In this document: positions 28,668-38,732 of the stretch, piece after piece | How the letters are laid out: each line of letters starts with the position of its first letter | Numbering within the stretch: the stretch's first letter is position 1 | Origin: Ardenticatenia bacterium | GTDB lineage: Bacteria; Chloroflexota; Anaerolineae; Ardenticatenales; Ardenticatenaceae | Length of the DNA: 64,000 bases | NCBI GenBank assembly: GCA_030949995.1 | Contig: JAUZRY010000002.1 | Location: 20,178-84,177 of the forward strand | Reading direction: 5' to 3' | The notes under the pieces: model-generated | What the model saw: the letters and a program-made list of their open reading frames with translations, nothing else | Databases searched by the model: none | Told to the model about the DNA's origin: nothing | Made by a program: the position numbers and the translations under genes

Positions 28668-29092
28668 AGAACGACTGCACCTTCTGCCGCATTATTCACG
28701 GCCTAGAACACGGTGCCTTCATCCACCAGGACGAGCTGGTCGTGGCCTTCTTGGACATCAACCAGGCGTCACCGGGCCACACGCTCATCGTGCCCCGGAT
28801 CCACGTGCCCTCCTGGTGGGAGCTCCCCGATGAAGAGGCCGCCGCCGTGGCCCGGGTGGCCAAGCCCATCATGCAGGCCCTGCGCATGACGCTCGAGCCA
28901 GACGGGATCAACTTAGTCCAGAACAACGGCCGCGCGGCCGGCCAAGTGATCTTCCACGTTCACATGCATGTCATCCCCCGCTGGCAGGGTGACCGCCGCT
29001 TCGGCCGGCCGCCGGCCTACGCCGACCGCCACACATTGGACAAGCGGGCTGCTCAACTGCGCGCAGCTCTCCACAAGATCGGGTGTGCCTGA
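28664..29092 (+). CDS. HIT-family nucleotide hydrolase or transferase
   Basis: A 142-residue histidine-triad protein. The N-terminus CTFCRIIHG is the usual HIT opening with a CxxC pair, followed by HTLIVPRIHV and the triad HVHMHVIPR near residue 100. HIT enzymes act on nucleoside phosphoramidates or dinucleoside polyphosphates; the substrate here is unknown. It overlaps trpF by 4 nt and precedes trpB by 11 nt, so it is co-expressed with tryptophan synthesis, though no pathway role is evident. Confidence 0.93.
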   Translation: MKNDCTFCRIIHGLEHGAFIHQDELVVAFLDINQASPGHTLIVPRIHVPSWWELPDEEAAAVARVAKPIMQALRMTLEPDGINLVQNNGRAAGQVIFHVHMHVIPRWQGDRRFGRPPAYADRHTLDKRAAQLRAALHKIGCA

Positions 29093-29103
29093 GGTGAACT
29101 GCT

Positions 29104-30321
29104 ATGACCTCAAAGCTCTCCCTCTCCAACGGACCACGATATGGCCCCTTCGGGGGGGCCTACGTGCCCGAAACCCTGGTGCCGGCGGTGCGCGAGTTGG
29201 AAGCCGCCTACGAGGAAGCCTGTCAGGACGCCGAGTTTCACCGGGAGCTCACCCACCTGCTCCGCACCTATGCCGGCCGTCCCACGCCTCTCACGCCGGC
29301 CCATCGCCTCACGGAAGCCCTTGGTGGGGCACGTATCTACTTGAAACGCGAGGACCTCGCCCACACCGGGGCCCACAAGATCAACAACGCACTTGGCCAA
29401 GCCCTGCTGGCCAAGCGCATGGGCAAACGGCGCATTGTGGCCGAAACGGGTGCCGGCCAGCACGGTGTGGCTACGGCCACCGTCTGTGCCCTCTTGGGCC
29501 TGGAGTGCGTGATCTACATGGGCACCGTGGACATGGCACGACAGCGGCTCAACGTCTTCCGCATGAGGTTGCTCGGCGCCGAGGTGCGCGGTGTCGATGC
29601 CGGCAGCCGCACCCTCAAGGATGCCATCAACGAGGCCATTCGGGATTGGGTGACCAACGTGCGTACCACCCACTACTTGCTGGGATCGGCCCTTGGCCCC
29701 CACCCCTACCCGCGCATGGTGCGCGACTTTCAGCGTGTCATCGGCGACGAGGTGCGCGCCCAGCTCCAGGAGGCCGAGGGGCGCCTTCCCGATCTCCTGA
29801 TCGCCTGCGTGGGGGGTGGCTCCAATGCCATCGGCCTCTTCTTCCCCTTCATCCAGGACGAACAGGTCGCCCTCGTGGGCGTGGAAGCCGGTGGAGAGGG
29901 CATCGAGACCGGCCGCCACGCGGCCCGCTTCGCCGACCCGCGGCGGGGGCGCTTGGGCGTGCTTCACGGCACCCAGACTTACGTGCTCCAGGACACTGAT
30001 GGTCAGATCGCCCTCACCCACAGCATCTCGGCCGGCCTGGACTACGCGGCTGTCGGGCCGGAGCACGCTTGGTTGCGGGAGATCGGGCGGGCCCAATACA
30101 CGTATGCCACCGACGAGGAGGCCCTCCACGCCTTTCAACGGCTCAGTGAGCTGGAGGGCATTATCCCGGCGTTGGAGAGCGCCCACGCCGTGGCTGAGGC
30201 CATGAAGCGTGCTCCCAAGATGGCACCTGACCGGCTGATTGTGGTCAACATCAGCGGACGCGGCGACAAGGATATGCCCACCGTGGCCCGTGCGCTGGGC
30301 GAACACCTGGAGGAGGTATGA
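29104..30321 (+). CDS. trpB: Tryptophan synthase beta subunit TrpB
   Basis: PLP enzyme that condenses indole with serine. The 405-residue protein begins [16 protein letters not shown], has the PLP lysine in [26 protein letters not shown], the phosphate-binding GGGSNAIG and the C-terminal SAHAVAEA block. The sequence GAGQHG is typical of TrpB1, the type partnered by TrpA. Its stop overlaps the trpA start (ATGA). Confidence 0.97.
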   Translation: MTSKLSLSNGPRYGPFGGAYVPETLVPAVRELEAAYEEACQDAEFHRELTHLLRTYAGRPTPLTPAHRLTEALGGARIYLKREDLAHTGAHKINNALGQALLAKRMGKRRIVAETGAGQHGVATATVCALLGLECVIYMGTVDMARQRLNVFRMRLLGAEVRGVDAGSRTLKDAINEAIRDWVTNVRTTHYLLGSALGPHPYPRMVRDFQRVIGDEVRAQLQEAEGRLPDLLIACVGGGSNAIGLFFPFIQDEQVALVGVEAGGEGIETGRHAARFADPRRGRLGVLHGTQTYVLQDTDGQIALTHSISAGLDYAAVGPEHAWLREIGRAQYTYATDEEALHAFQRLSELEGIIPALESAHAVAEAMKRAPKMAPDRLIVVNISGRGDKDMPTVARALGEHLEEV

Positions 30322-31157
30322 TCAGCATCGAGGCCACCTTCAACCGTCTGCGGGCCCAAGGGCGAGCTGCCCTGATGCCCTTCATCACCATGGGATTTCC
30401 CCGGCGGGAGAGCGCCTTCGAGTTGGTCCCGGCCCTCGTCGAGGGGGGCGCGGATTTAATAGAGTTGGGCGTTCCCTTTAGCGACCCTGTGGCCGATGGT
30501 GCCACCATTCAGGCGGCCTCCCAGCGGGCTCTGCAGAACGGCATGAGCCTGGCCCTCTGCCTCCAGCAGGCAGCTGAACTGCGCTCGCGCGGTGTCCAAG
30601 TTCCCTTCGTGCTCATGGGCTACTATAACCCCATCTTCCAAATGGGCGAGTCCACCTTTGCCCGGTGTGCTGCTGAGGCCGGGATCCAAGGCGTCATTGT
30701 GCCGGACTTGCCCCCCGAGGAAGCCGACAGCCTGCAGGCTGCCCTGCGGGCGCATGGGCTTCACCTCATCTTCCTGCTCGCCCCTACGTCGGACGGGACG
30801 CGCGTAAAGTTGGTCACTCATCGGGCATCGGGCTTCATCTATTTAGTCTCCCTCACCGGCGTTACGGGCCCGCGTGACCGGCTTCCTCCAGACCTGGAAC
30901 AGTTCGTGGCCCGCGTGCGCCGGGCCACGTCCCTGCCATTGGCCGTGGGCTTCGGCATTGCCCGGCCGGAACACGCCGCCCACGTGGCCCGCATTGCCGA
31001 CGGCGTGATCGTGGGCAGCGCGCTGCTGAAAGCCATCGACAGGGGCGACGATCCCGTTGCTGCCGCACGTCAATTTGTGGCCGACTTGCGCGCCGGCATC
31101 GAGGCCGCCCGTGCTGCCCGGCCGGGAGAGGCGCCCCAGGGAGTTGACAACCTGTGA
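30318..31157 (+). CDS. trpA: Tryptophan synthase alpha subunit TrpA
   Basis: Cleaves indole-3-glycerol phosphate and channels indole to TrpB. 279 residues with [10 protein letters not shown], the catalytic glutamate in [25 protein letters not shown] with the second catalytic aspartate, [12 protein letters not shown] and [11 protein letters not shown]. Last gene of the trp operon. Confidence 0.97.
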   Translation: MISIEATFNRLRAQGRAALMPFITMGFPRRESAFELVPALVEGGADLIELGVPFSDPVADGATIQAASQRALQNGMSLALCLQQAAELRSRGVQVPFVLMGYYNPIFQMGESTFARCAAEAGIQGVIVPDLPPEEADSLQAALRAHGLHLIFLLAPTSDGTRVKLVTHRASGFIYLVSLTGVTGPRDRLPPDLEQFVARVRRATSLPLAVGFGIARPEHAAHVARIADGVIVGSALLKAIDRGDDPVAAARQFVADLRAGIEAARAARPGEAPQGVDNL

Positions 31158-31269
31158 TATCATAGTGGTAAAAAGCTTCTCGTTGTGACCTCTTCGCCCC
31201 TTCATCCTGGGAAAGCGTTTTCTATGTACCCGGTATCGTGCACGCACGTCGACCTTCGGGAGGTGTGGT

Positions 31270-34240
31270 ATGGTCAAGCGTTTGTCTGTACTTCTCCTGC
31301 CCCTCCTGATCTCAACCTCCATTCTCCTCCTCATGTGGGGCACGATCACCTACGCTCAGGGCACCGTGGTGGACGAGGACACGGCACTGCGCACAGAGCC
31401 CACAGGGGCTCCGGGCGCCGATCTCAACACCTCCTTCCTTATCCTTCCCCTCCCTTGGCTCGACGGGGTGCGGCCTGACGATCAACCTTTCCGGTTCGAG
31501 GCCATGCTCTCCCGAGCGGTCCAGCCCGTTTTGGAGGAGCTGGTCAGGCTTCAGGCTGAAGGGCTCATCGCTGACTTCACCCTGTTGCCGCACGAGTACG
31601 CCATCCGCGTGACCCCGGCCACGCCGGAGGGGATGCGCGCTGTGAACGAGATGAAAGGTGCCCTCGTCTTCGTGTCCTCAGCCCAAGAAGAGGGCAACAA
31701 CCCGGCCTGTGCGGCCAAGGCGATCCTCAGGGCCATGGAAGATACCCTGTGGGCCCAGCAGGCCCGGACCGCAATGGGTGAGCTGGCGCTGTTGCGCACC
31801 AAGAACGTCACGCTGACCTTGCAAATCTACGTTCGGCAGGGTTACCAGTACAGCAGCGTGAGCGGAAGCACGCTGCCCAACACGCGGGTTACCATGACGT
31901 TGAGAGGCCCAGACGGCACCGTCAAGGTGACTGAAACCACCACGAGTACAGCGAGTGGATTCTATGCCTTCAGGCCAACGTGGCAGCCGTGCGAATACAC
32001 GTGGGTGGCCGTTCCAGGTGACACCGTGGAGGTCACCGCGGCCGGCAAGACCATCAAGAGCACGGTGGCGCCGATCTCCGTCTTCGCCGATCCCACCGAG
32101 AACACCGTGAGCGGCGTGACCGCTCCCAACCGCGACATTTTCGTCGTTGTCTTCCAAACAGATGCTGTCTGCCAGGTGACGTGGAGCACGGCCACATCCA
32201 CAAGTGACGGCAGCGGTACGTTCTCGACCGCCATTCCCGGCGGATTCGACCGCAGCGGTTCCGTGATCATCTGGGTAAACGATCCCAACGGCAACGCGAG
32301 AACCGAAACCGTTGTTCAACCACCGCAGGTGAGCGTCGGATACGACGGCATGAACATCTACGGGGTCTTGCGGCCCCGCACCGGGTTCGTGGCCACGCTC
32401 AAGCGTGGGGACACCGCCATCTCCCAAGTCGGCGGGTCCACCAATAGCTTGAGCCAGTTCTGGGCCGAGTTCACTCAGACGGCCCAGACCGGCGACATCA
32501 TCCAAGTGGTCGGAGGCGATGTGGTCATCACCACCACCTTCGTCTCACCGCGCGACCTCACGTTCGACCCCGACCACGACCTCATTACCGGCACCCTGGA
32601 CACAGATGGTGCCGGCCGGCGCATTCGCTTCGGCCTTACTGACAGGTTCGCCCCCTCGTGGGAAAACGGCTGTGCCGATACCACCGTGAACGCAGACGGC
32701 AGCTTTGTGCTGAACTTCGCGGCCAGCGGATACGACATGCAACCGGGTGACTCAATCTTCTGGTATAGAGTGTCCATGTACGACACCCAAGGCAACGCTC
32801 AGCAGCTCACCCGCCAGGGGGCCGTCCCGTACATCGAGGTGTATCCTGGCCAGCACACTGTCGGAGGCTACTGGCGGAAGCCAGGCCCCATTACCTTGAC
32901 CTTGTGGAGCTCAGGGGGCGTGCTCAAGTCCAAGGTGAACGGTTCGGCCTCTATGTGGAACTCCTCCTTCCAAGAACAGTTCACCAGCCCCGTCGAGCCT
33001 GGCGACCGAGTGGCCGTAAGCGACGGGGTTGTGACCATGACTCGTCTCTTCTGTGCCCACCCTGACGGCGTTGTTCGACGTAAAGGCGAAGACCATCTCG
33101 GGGGCCGCACCCACCGGTAGCTCCTTGGTCGTTCTCGTCACCTCCTCGGACGTAGGACTCAATGGGCGCACCACCACCTCCTCCATCTACACGCCCACTG
33201 TCTCGGGCAATCGGTATTCAGTGGACCTGAGTGATGAGGGGAACGTGAACTCCCAGAGCGAAGTAGACGTTTTCTTCCGGGAGCCAGGTGGCCACATCGT
33301 GAGGGCCTACAGCCACGCTCTGGACCTCAGTGTTGAGATCGAAGAAGGCACCACCATGTTCTCCGGGTACACGCCGACGCCCGGATCTCCGGTGACCTTG
33401 ACGCTGCGGCGAGGCGGCACCGTAGAGGAGACCACCACGCTCACCGCAAGTCGGGAGGGGTTCTTCGCATGGTCATTCCCCGAGCAAGTCCTTCCCGGCG
33501 ACGTGATTGACATCAGGCCAGTGGGAGTGCCCTCTGACAGCGTGTCCATTCCCGACTTGACCCTCCAAGATGATCCGGTCAATAACCGGGTTACAGGCAA
33601 AGCGCCCGCTAACGGCCTATTGGAAGTCTCCTTGGGCACGTATAATCGGTACATGTGGTGGGAGTGGACTACCTTTCTCAAGGCCGATGCCAATGGCACG
33701 TACGCGGCCAACTTCGACGGCATCATCTCCTGGTGGAAGTGCCGCGAAGCGCAGGTGGGGCAGTGTACGCGGTCGAAAGTGACCTACTACACGGACGAGG
33801 GATACACCATCTCGCGCTTAGGGGCACCACCCCCCGACGTGGGCCCCGACGCCTACGAGAATGACGACACGTTCACCTCCGCCGCGCCCTACACGGGGCT
33901 CCAGTCCCGCACCCTGCACGCGGTGACGGATACGGACTGGATCTCCTTTACCGTGGGCGCCCAAGATGTGGGCGTCACCCTGACATTGATGACGGTCAAC
34001 TTGGGCCCCAACGCCAACACAACCCTCTACCTCTACGACACGGACGGCACCACATTGTTAGCCAAGGACACTTCAGAAACGCCGAGCTCACAGATTGTGT
34101 GGAGGCCCACAGCACCCGGCACCTATTATGTAAAAATCGACCCGTACAGCAGCCGCTACACGCAACTGTGCGGGGCCACATATGACTTCTTCATCGCCCG
34201 ATACCGGGTGCACCTGCCATTGGTCGCCCAGCAGAGATAG
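31270..34240 (+). CDS. Large secreted multi-domain protein with PPC-type C-terminal domain, one frameshift
   Basis: About 989 residues if one surplus base near 33046-33052 is removed, joining MTRLF to VPTLTALFDVKAKTI. It begins with a signal peptide (MVKRLSVLLLPLLISTSILL, cleavage likely after TYAQG). The middle is a series of beta-rich modules with recurring patterns of the type PGDTVEV / GNARTETV / TVSGVTAPN, which look like Ig-like or carboxypeptidase-regulatory-like sandwiches. Residues about 860-970 match the bacterial pre-peptidase C-terminal (PPC) fold: DAYENDDTFTSA, DTDWISFTV, TLYLYDTDGTTL, GTYYVKIDPY. The end RVHLPLVAQQR resembles short LPLV tails I recall from other Chloroflexota exported proteins. 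No protease catalytic domain is seen. Confidence 0.82.
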
Positions 34241-34400
34241 GGACCCAGCAGCAAGCAGCACGCTCACCTTCCTCGGAACGCGTTTCGGGGAGGGTGACCA
34301 TCTCCCCAACATCCAGGAAACCACACACTGTGTCCGCCTGACGCTGCTGTCGCGCAGTCACACACCATCACATCCTCAGACGAGTGTTGGCCATTGACAG

Positions 34401-34422
34401 CGTGAGACGGCTTGGTCTCACG
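34401..34422. repeat. 8-bp perfect inverted repeat in the upstream region of the kinase-like gene
   Basis: CGTGAGAC, six-base loop, GTCTCACG, with no T run. It lies about 90 nt before the next start codon and could be an operator or an mRNA hairpin. The rest of 34241-34508 shows no gene. Confidence 0.5.
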
Positions 34423-34508
34423 AGGGCGGGAATTCTGCTCGAGGCATATCGTTGCCGGCGGGGCAACCAATGCTTTCCCGTCCCTGTGACCCTCGAGAGG
34501 AGGTCGTC

Positions 34509-35543
34509 ATGAACATCCGCCACCCCTTGCGCTTGATGTTGCCGGCCACCACCACATCCCCCAGCGGTAAGGCTGCCCATCCTCCCCCTGCCATTGAGCG
34601 GCTACCCTCCGAGTGGATTGAAGCGATCGAACATCTTTTAGGGGAGGGAGCTGTGATGCCCTCTGTAAGGCCACATCCTGTGCTCCACCACGGGATTCCC
34701 CTCTGGCGGGTGCCTGTGCGCTGGCCGGTGCCAAACGGCACACTCACACTCCTCCTGCACGCTACCACTGATGGCTCTCCGGACTATGTCATCGCACGCC
34801 ACGCAACCCGCCATCGTGTGCCCATCATGCCCCGCCTCTACCACGTCCACCGGTGCACCGGCACACAGGTGATCTTGCTCCTCGAGGACCCCGGCGACCA
34901 CGAGCTGCCCGCCGACTGGCTTCACCACACGCGCCTGCGTGACGCCGTCGCCACATGGCTAGGACATGCAGCCGGTCAACACGTGCGCGCCCTGCGCGCG
35001 AATTCGTGGCGCAACGGGGTGATTGTCCGGCAGCGAGTTGAACGGTGGGGCCACACCATTTGCCAAGCCGTTCGCCAAGGGGCACCATGGCTGTGCGAGC
35101 TAACGTTGGAAGCTGTGCGCTTTCTCTCCCGCCAGCACGCAGCGCTGGTGCGTCGCCTCGCCCCTCACAGCCTGTGGCTCGTACACGGTGACCTGCGGCC
35201 AGAGCACATGCGGCTCACGCCATCGGGAGTGGTGGCCTTTCACTGGCACCGGGCCGGATACGGCCCACTACCACTGGACGTGTGGGATTTGGTGTGGCAC
35301 CTGCCCGACCGCGAGGCGTGGGAAGGGATGGTGCTCTTCTCCTCGTTGTTGTCCCCTGACCTGCGCCGCAGCTTCACGCGGCCGCTCATTCAGTTGACCG
35401 GGGCCATCAAGGCGCTGGAACGGCTAGCCCGAGCTGCTCGCCTGTGGACCACCGGTGTTGGCGCCATCCGTGGCGAGGCCACGCACGAGGGAGAACGGGC
35501 AGCCCACCGCCTAGTGGCATGGGCCGAACAGCGGCCACCATGA
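34509..35543 (+). CDS. Aminoglycoside-phosphotransferase-fold protein with altered active site
   Basis: A 344-residue protein whose second half carries a kinase-like catalytic loop, LVHGDLRPEHMRL, and downstream GVVAFHWHRAGYGPLPLDVWDL. In APH and choline-kinase relatives these are HGDxxxxN and (I/V)DWE...GpxxxDxa. Here the loop Asp is kept, but the Asn is His and the second metal-binding Asp (IDW) is His (FHW). The product may be inactive as a kinase, or use a different metal arrangement. The N-terminal third has no recognisable feature. The ATG follows GAGGAGG with 5-6 nt spacing; the gene stands alone. Confidence 0.7.
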   Translation: MNIRHPLRLMLPATTTSPSGKAAHPPPAIERLPSEWIEAIEHLLGEGAVMPSVRPHPVLHHGIPLWRVPVRWPVPNGTLTLLLHATTDGSPDYVIARHATRHRVPIMPRLYHVHRCTGTQVILLLEDPGDHELPADWLHHTRLRDAVATWLGHAAGQHVRALRANSWRNGVIVRQRVERWGHTICQAVRQGAPWLCELTLEAVRFLSRQHAALVRRLAPHSLWLVHGDLRPEHMRLTPSGVVAFHWHRAGYGPLPLDVWDLVWHLPDREAWEGMVLFSSLLSPDLRRSFTRPLIQLTGAIKALERLARAARLWTTGVGAIRGEATHEGERAAHRLVAWAEQRPP

Positions 35544-35623
35544 GGCCTTTCCCATCCATCCTGATCGGGGAACACTTGGACCTGCCGGGGTGAGACCGGC
35601 CGGGATGAACGGAGATCGGCACT

Positions 35624-35667
35624 GCGCTGCCGTGACGCGCGAGGATATCATCCCGTCACGGCAGCGC
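35624..35667. terminator. Long hairpin between convergent genes, probable bidirectional terminator
   Basis: Perfect 14-bp arms GCGCTGCCGTGACG (35624-35637) and CGTCACGGCAGCGC (35654-35667) with a 16-nt loop. It sits between the converging kinase-like and acyl-CoA dehydrogenase genes. No strong T run follows on either strand. Confidence 0.7.
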
Positions 35668-35691
35668 GGCATTGGGAGAAGCGGGCACAGT

Positions 35692-36834
35692 TCACTGCCC
35701 CTTGAAGAGTTCGCGCACAATAATGTTGCGCTGAATTTCGCTGGTGCCCTCGTAAATCTGGAACACCTTGCAGTCACGCATGAGCTTTTCCACCGGGTAC
35801 TCGCGCATATACCCGTAGCCGCCGAACACTTGGACAGCATCAGTGGTGACCTTCATGGCCATATCAGCGGCGAACGCCTTGGCAAATGAGGCGAACATGG
35901 TGTTCGGACGGCCCTGGTCAATCAGCCATGCAGCTCGCCAGGCGAGCAGGCGGGCGGCCTCAATCTGCATGGCCATGTCGGCAACCTTGTGACCGATGGC
36001 CTGGAACTTGTAAATGGGTTGTCCAAAGGCTTCTCGCTCGGCCGCGTAGGCAATCGCCTCCTCCATGGCACGCCGTGCCAAGCCCACGGCAGCAGCAGCC
36101 ACGCCCGGCCGGCTGAAGTCAAAGACGCGCATGGCGATCAGAAATCCTGCCCCCTCCGGGCCGATGCGGTTCTCCTCGGGCACCACCACCTCGTTGAGGC
36201 TAATCTCGGCCGTGTCGCTGGCCCGTTGGCCCATTTTGTCGAACTTCTTGCTCACCGTGAACCCCTCACGGTCCCGCTCCACTACGAAGCAGCTCATGCC
36301 CATGTAACGCTGGGACTTGTCCGTGTAGGCGAAGACAACACAGAAATCACACACACTGGCGTTGGAGATGAACGTCTTCGTGCCGTTCAACACGTACTCG
36401 TCGCCCACCTTGCGGGCCGTTGTCTGAATGCCGGCCACATCTGAACCGGCTCCCGGTTCGGTCACGGCGTAGCCGGCCAACGCGCCGTCCACCATGGCGC
36501 CGAGCCACTTGCGCTTCTGCTCGTCACTTCCGGCCACGATGATCGGAATGGCCGCCAAGTTGTTGATCAGCAGTGAGGTGCTGATACCAGTGCATCCCCA
36601 GGCCAGCTCCTCGCCGATCAGGATCTCATCAAAGGCGTGGAGCCCCCCACCCCCATATTCTGCGGGGATATTCGTGTTGATGAGCCCAACCTCCCGGGCC
36701 TTCTTGATGATTTCCCACGGGAACTCCGCCGTCTCGTCGTAGTGGGCGGCCACGGGCACAATTTCGTTGGCCGCGAAGTCGTGGGCCATTTCCCGCAACA
36801 TACGCTGTTCTTCCGTCAGTTCAAAGCTGATCAT
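35692..36834 (-). CDS. Acyl-CoA dehydrogenase
   Basis: FAD enzyme of beta-oxidation or branched-chain amino acid breakdown; 380 residues. It has the N-terminal helical domain (FELTEEQRMLREMAHDFA), the FAD and substrate motif YAVTEPGAGSDVAGIQT, and the C-terminal region with FGGYGYMREYPVEKLMRD and the catalytic glutamate in VFQIYEGTSEIQR. Chain-length preference cannot be read. It follows the TetR gene in the same direction with 69 nt between, so the regulator probably controls it. Confidence 0.96.
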   Translation of the reverse strand: MISFELTEEQRMLREMAHDFAANEIVPVAAHYDETAEFPWEIIKKAREVGLINTNIPAEYGGGGLHAFDEILIGEELAWGCTGISTSLLINNLAAIPIIVAGSDEQKRKWLGAMVDGALAGYAVTEPGAGSDVAGIQTTARKVGDEYVLNGTKTFISNASVCDFCVVFAYTDKSQRYMGMSCFVVERDREGFTVSKKFDKMGQRASDTAEISLNEVVVPEENRIGPEGAGFLIAMRVFDFSRPGVAAAAVGLARRAMEEAIAYAAEREAFGQPIYKFQAIGHKVADMAMQIEAARLLAWRAAWLIDQGRPNTMFASFAKAFAADMAMKVTTDAVQVFGGYGYMREYPVEKLMRDCKVFQIYEGTSEIQRNIIVRELFKGQ

Positions 36835-36903
36835 TCCATTCCTCCCTGACTTTTGCAGAACACCCCTCTTCTTCTGCGCTGCGAATGGGGCTTCGTTGCC
36901 GGC

Positions 36904-37491
36904 TCACTTTTCCGGGCGCTCGAGCACCCCCTGCAACACCACGTTGGCAAAGATGGCGCCAATCTCCTCGGCCGAGCGGGGGCCGTCCGGGGAATACCAC
37001 TGATATACCCAGTTCACCATGCCCAACAGGGCGAAGGAGACCACCCGAACGTCCACGGGGCGAAAGACGCCGCATTCCACCCCTTCCACCAGGATACGGC
37101 GCACCAGGTGATCATACTCCTGGCGGTAGGCCAAAATGCGCTCCCTGCGGGGCGGTGAGAGGGACTTCAGCTCGTGCAGGAAGACGGCCATGAAGTCGGG
37201 ATAGCTGGCGATGGTGACCGTGTGTTGCTGAATCAAGCGTGCCAGCTTCTCATCGGGCGGCAGATCAGATTCCACGATGGGGCGCACGCGCTCCATCAAC
37301 GTTTGGATGCCCAGTTCCATGAGCTCATACAGAAGTCCCTCTTTGCTCTCAATGTAGTGATAGAGGCTGCCGCGCAGGATGTTGAGCTCATCGGCAATAT
37401 CCTGCATGGATGTGGCATGATATCCCTTGCGGCTGAAGAGGCGCGCGGCCACCACAAGCAGTTCTTCTCGTCGGGTTGTCTCGTTTCCCAT
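36904..37491 (-). CDS. TetR-family transcriptional regulator
   Basis: A 195-residue repressor with the N-terminal helix-turn-helix ATSMQDIADELNILRGSLYHYIESKEGLL, typical of the branch that senses acyl-CoAs (KstR, FadR and PsrA-like proteins), and an all-helical ligand domain. I use the ATG at 37491; a TTG four codons upstream is also open but would extend into the operator. It is co-directional with acyl-CoA dehydrogenase and has a palindrome just upstream of its start. Confidence 0.92.
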   Translation of the reverse strand: MGNETTRREELLVVAARLFSRKGYHATSMQDIADELNILRGSLYHYIESKEGLLYELMELGIQTLMERVRPIVESDLPPDEKLARLIQQHTVTIASYPDFMAVFLHELKSLSPPRRERILAYRQEYDHLVRRILVEGVECGVFRPVDVRVVSFALLGMVNWVYQWYSPDGPRSAEEIGAIFANVVLQGVLERPEK

Positions 37492-37504
37492 CAAGCCCAC
37501 CAAT

Positions 37505-37556
37505 CAAACGGTTGTTTGGTTCTCACGAGTGTAACACACTTCCGGCGTTCCCGCAA
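37505..37556 (-). promoter_or_regulatory. TetR gene promoter with CAAAC-N4-GTTTG operator
   Basis: Minus strand TTGCGG (37551-37556), 17-nt spacer, TACACT (37528-37533). Directly downstream is CAAAC (37505-37509), GGTT, GTTTG (37514-37518), embedded in a wider 20-bp palindrome with 8 of 10 pairs. The core resembles operators of fatty-acid-responsive TetR proteins such as PsrA (GAAAC-N4-GTTTC). Confidence 0.65.
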
Positions 37557-37559
37557 ATC

Positions 37560-37820
37560 CCCTTCGGGGATCGCGCGCCCGCAAGAACGCGCCCGGACCA
37601 CACCGCCACCGAAGGCGGCCTGGCCCATGGGCTCGTCAGCGTGGCGGAGGGAAAATTGGCACCCTCATGGGAGAAGAGCTTACCACAATCCACTGTGGTT
37701 GAGCACCAAGAACGCTGTCGCGCCGGCGGACGTTTGCCAGAACCAAACCTCGGTGGTACCATCTGCTGGAGACGCTGTAAGACGAAGGACGGCGTTCTTC
37801 GCCTGGAGATGGGGGAAACC
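37560..37820 (+). other. Leader region upstream of the dTDP-sugar reductase gene
   Basis: About 260 nt without a convincing gene. It contains a hairpin (ACCACA, six bases, TGTGGT near 37682-37699), a GGTGGTACC motif near 37752 and, after it, GACGCTGT / ACGGCGTT arms that can pair with two G-U wobbles. This may be a structured 5' leader, but no known class fits. Confidence 0.4.
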
Positions 37821-38651
37821 ATGCGCGTTCTCATCACCGGCGGCGGAGGCCAGGTCGGATGTGCGCTCCAAGCCGCGCTCACTCACCACGATGTCCTTGC
37901 CCCGACTCGTACCCAACTTGATGTGACCAACTTGAAGGCGGTGTTGGACGTGGCCACGTGGTCGCCGGATGTGATCGTCCACACAGCCGCCATGACCAAC
38001 GTGGACGGTTGCGAGCAACAGCCCGAGCGTGCCTACCTAGTCAACGCCTTGGGCACGCGGAATGTGGCCTTGTTGGCCCAGAAATGTGGAGCAACCCTCT
38101 GCTACGTGAGCACGGACTACGTGTTCGACGGCCAGAAGGGAGCCCCGTACTGGGAATGGGACCTTCCCAACCCGCTGAACGTCTACGGGGCCAGCAAGCT
38201 GGCCGGCGAATGGTTTGTCCAGCACTTGCTGGATTGCTTTTACATCGCCCGCACGGCGTGGGTGTACGGTCCTGGTGGGCGTAACTTTCCCCGCAAGGTG
38301 GTTGAACTGGCGGCCCAGCGTCCTTCGCTCGGCATGGTGGTGACCGAGGCAGGCCATCCCACCTATGCGCCCCATCTGGCCCAAGCCATTGCCCGCCTGA
38401 TCGAGACAGGCGCTTATGGCCTCTATCACGTAGTCAACGAAGGATGTGCCACCCGCTACGAGTTGGCCCGTGCCGTGCTCAAGGCCATCGGCCGCCCCGA
38501 TTATCCGCTGGAGCCGCTGACAGCGTACCCGCGCCCGGCCAAGGTGCCGCCGCGCGTCGAACTTCACACCGTGGCCCTGAGGTCTTTGGACATTGCCCTT
38601 CCACACTGGACCGAGGGCGTCACAGCGTGGGCCCAGGAGGAAGGCATCTGA
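37821..38651 (+). CDS. rfbD: dTDP-4-dehydrorhamnose reductase-like NAD(P) sugar reductase
   Basis: Extended SDR enzyme of 276 residues. It has the nucleotide fold VLITGGGGQVGCAL at the N-terminus, STDYVFDGQKG with the catalytic Thr/Asp region, and YGASKLAGE with the YxxxK pair. This matches RmlD, the last step of dTDP-L-rhamnose synthesis. rmlA, rmlB and rmlC are not in the window, so the exact substrate is not proven. The start follows GGAGATGGGGG. The glycosyltransferases 1-2 kb downstream fit a polysaccharide or glycolipid role. Confidence 0.88.
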   Translation: MRVLITGGGGQVGCALQAALTHHDVLAPTRTQLDVTNLKAVLDVATWSPDVIVHTAAMTNVDGCEQQPERAYLVNALGTRNVALLAQKCGATLCYVSTDYVFDGQKGAPYWEWDLPNPLNVYGASKLAGEWFVQHLLDCFYIARTAWVYGPGGRNFPRKVVELAAQRPSLGMVVTEAGHPTYAPHLAQAIARLIETGAYGLYHVVNEGCATRYELARAVLKAIGRPDYPLEPLTAYPRPAKVPPRVELHTVALRSLDIALPHWTEGVTAWAQEEGI

Positions 38652-38732
38652 CATTGCTCCGGCCGGCACATTCCTCTTCTTCCCGGAGGACAACGGGGAC
38701 AGACAAACAACTCCACCCACAGGAGCACACAC

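Noticed and set aside
31143..31175. A promoter at TTGACA near the end of trpA for the secreted protein gene.
   Set aside because: The -35 is perfect but no acceptable -10 lies at 16-18 nt; not reported as a feature.
37745..37800. A second T-box, suggested by GGTGGTACC before the rmlD-like gene.
   Set aside because: The wider T-box consensus (GGGTGGNACCGCG) is missing, no U-tract terminator follows, and the gene is not linked to amino acid metabolism.
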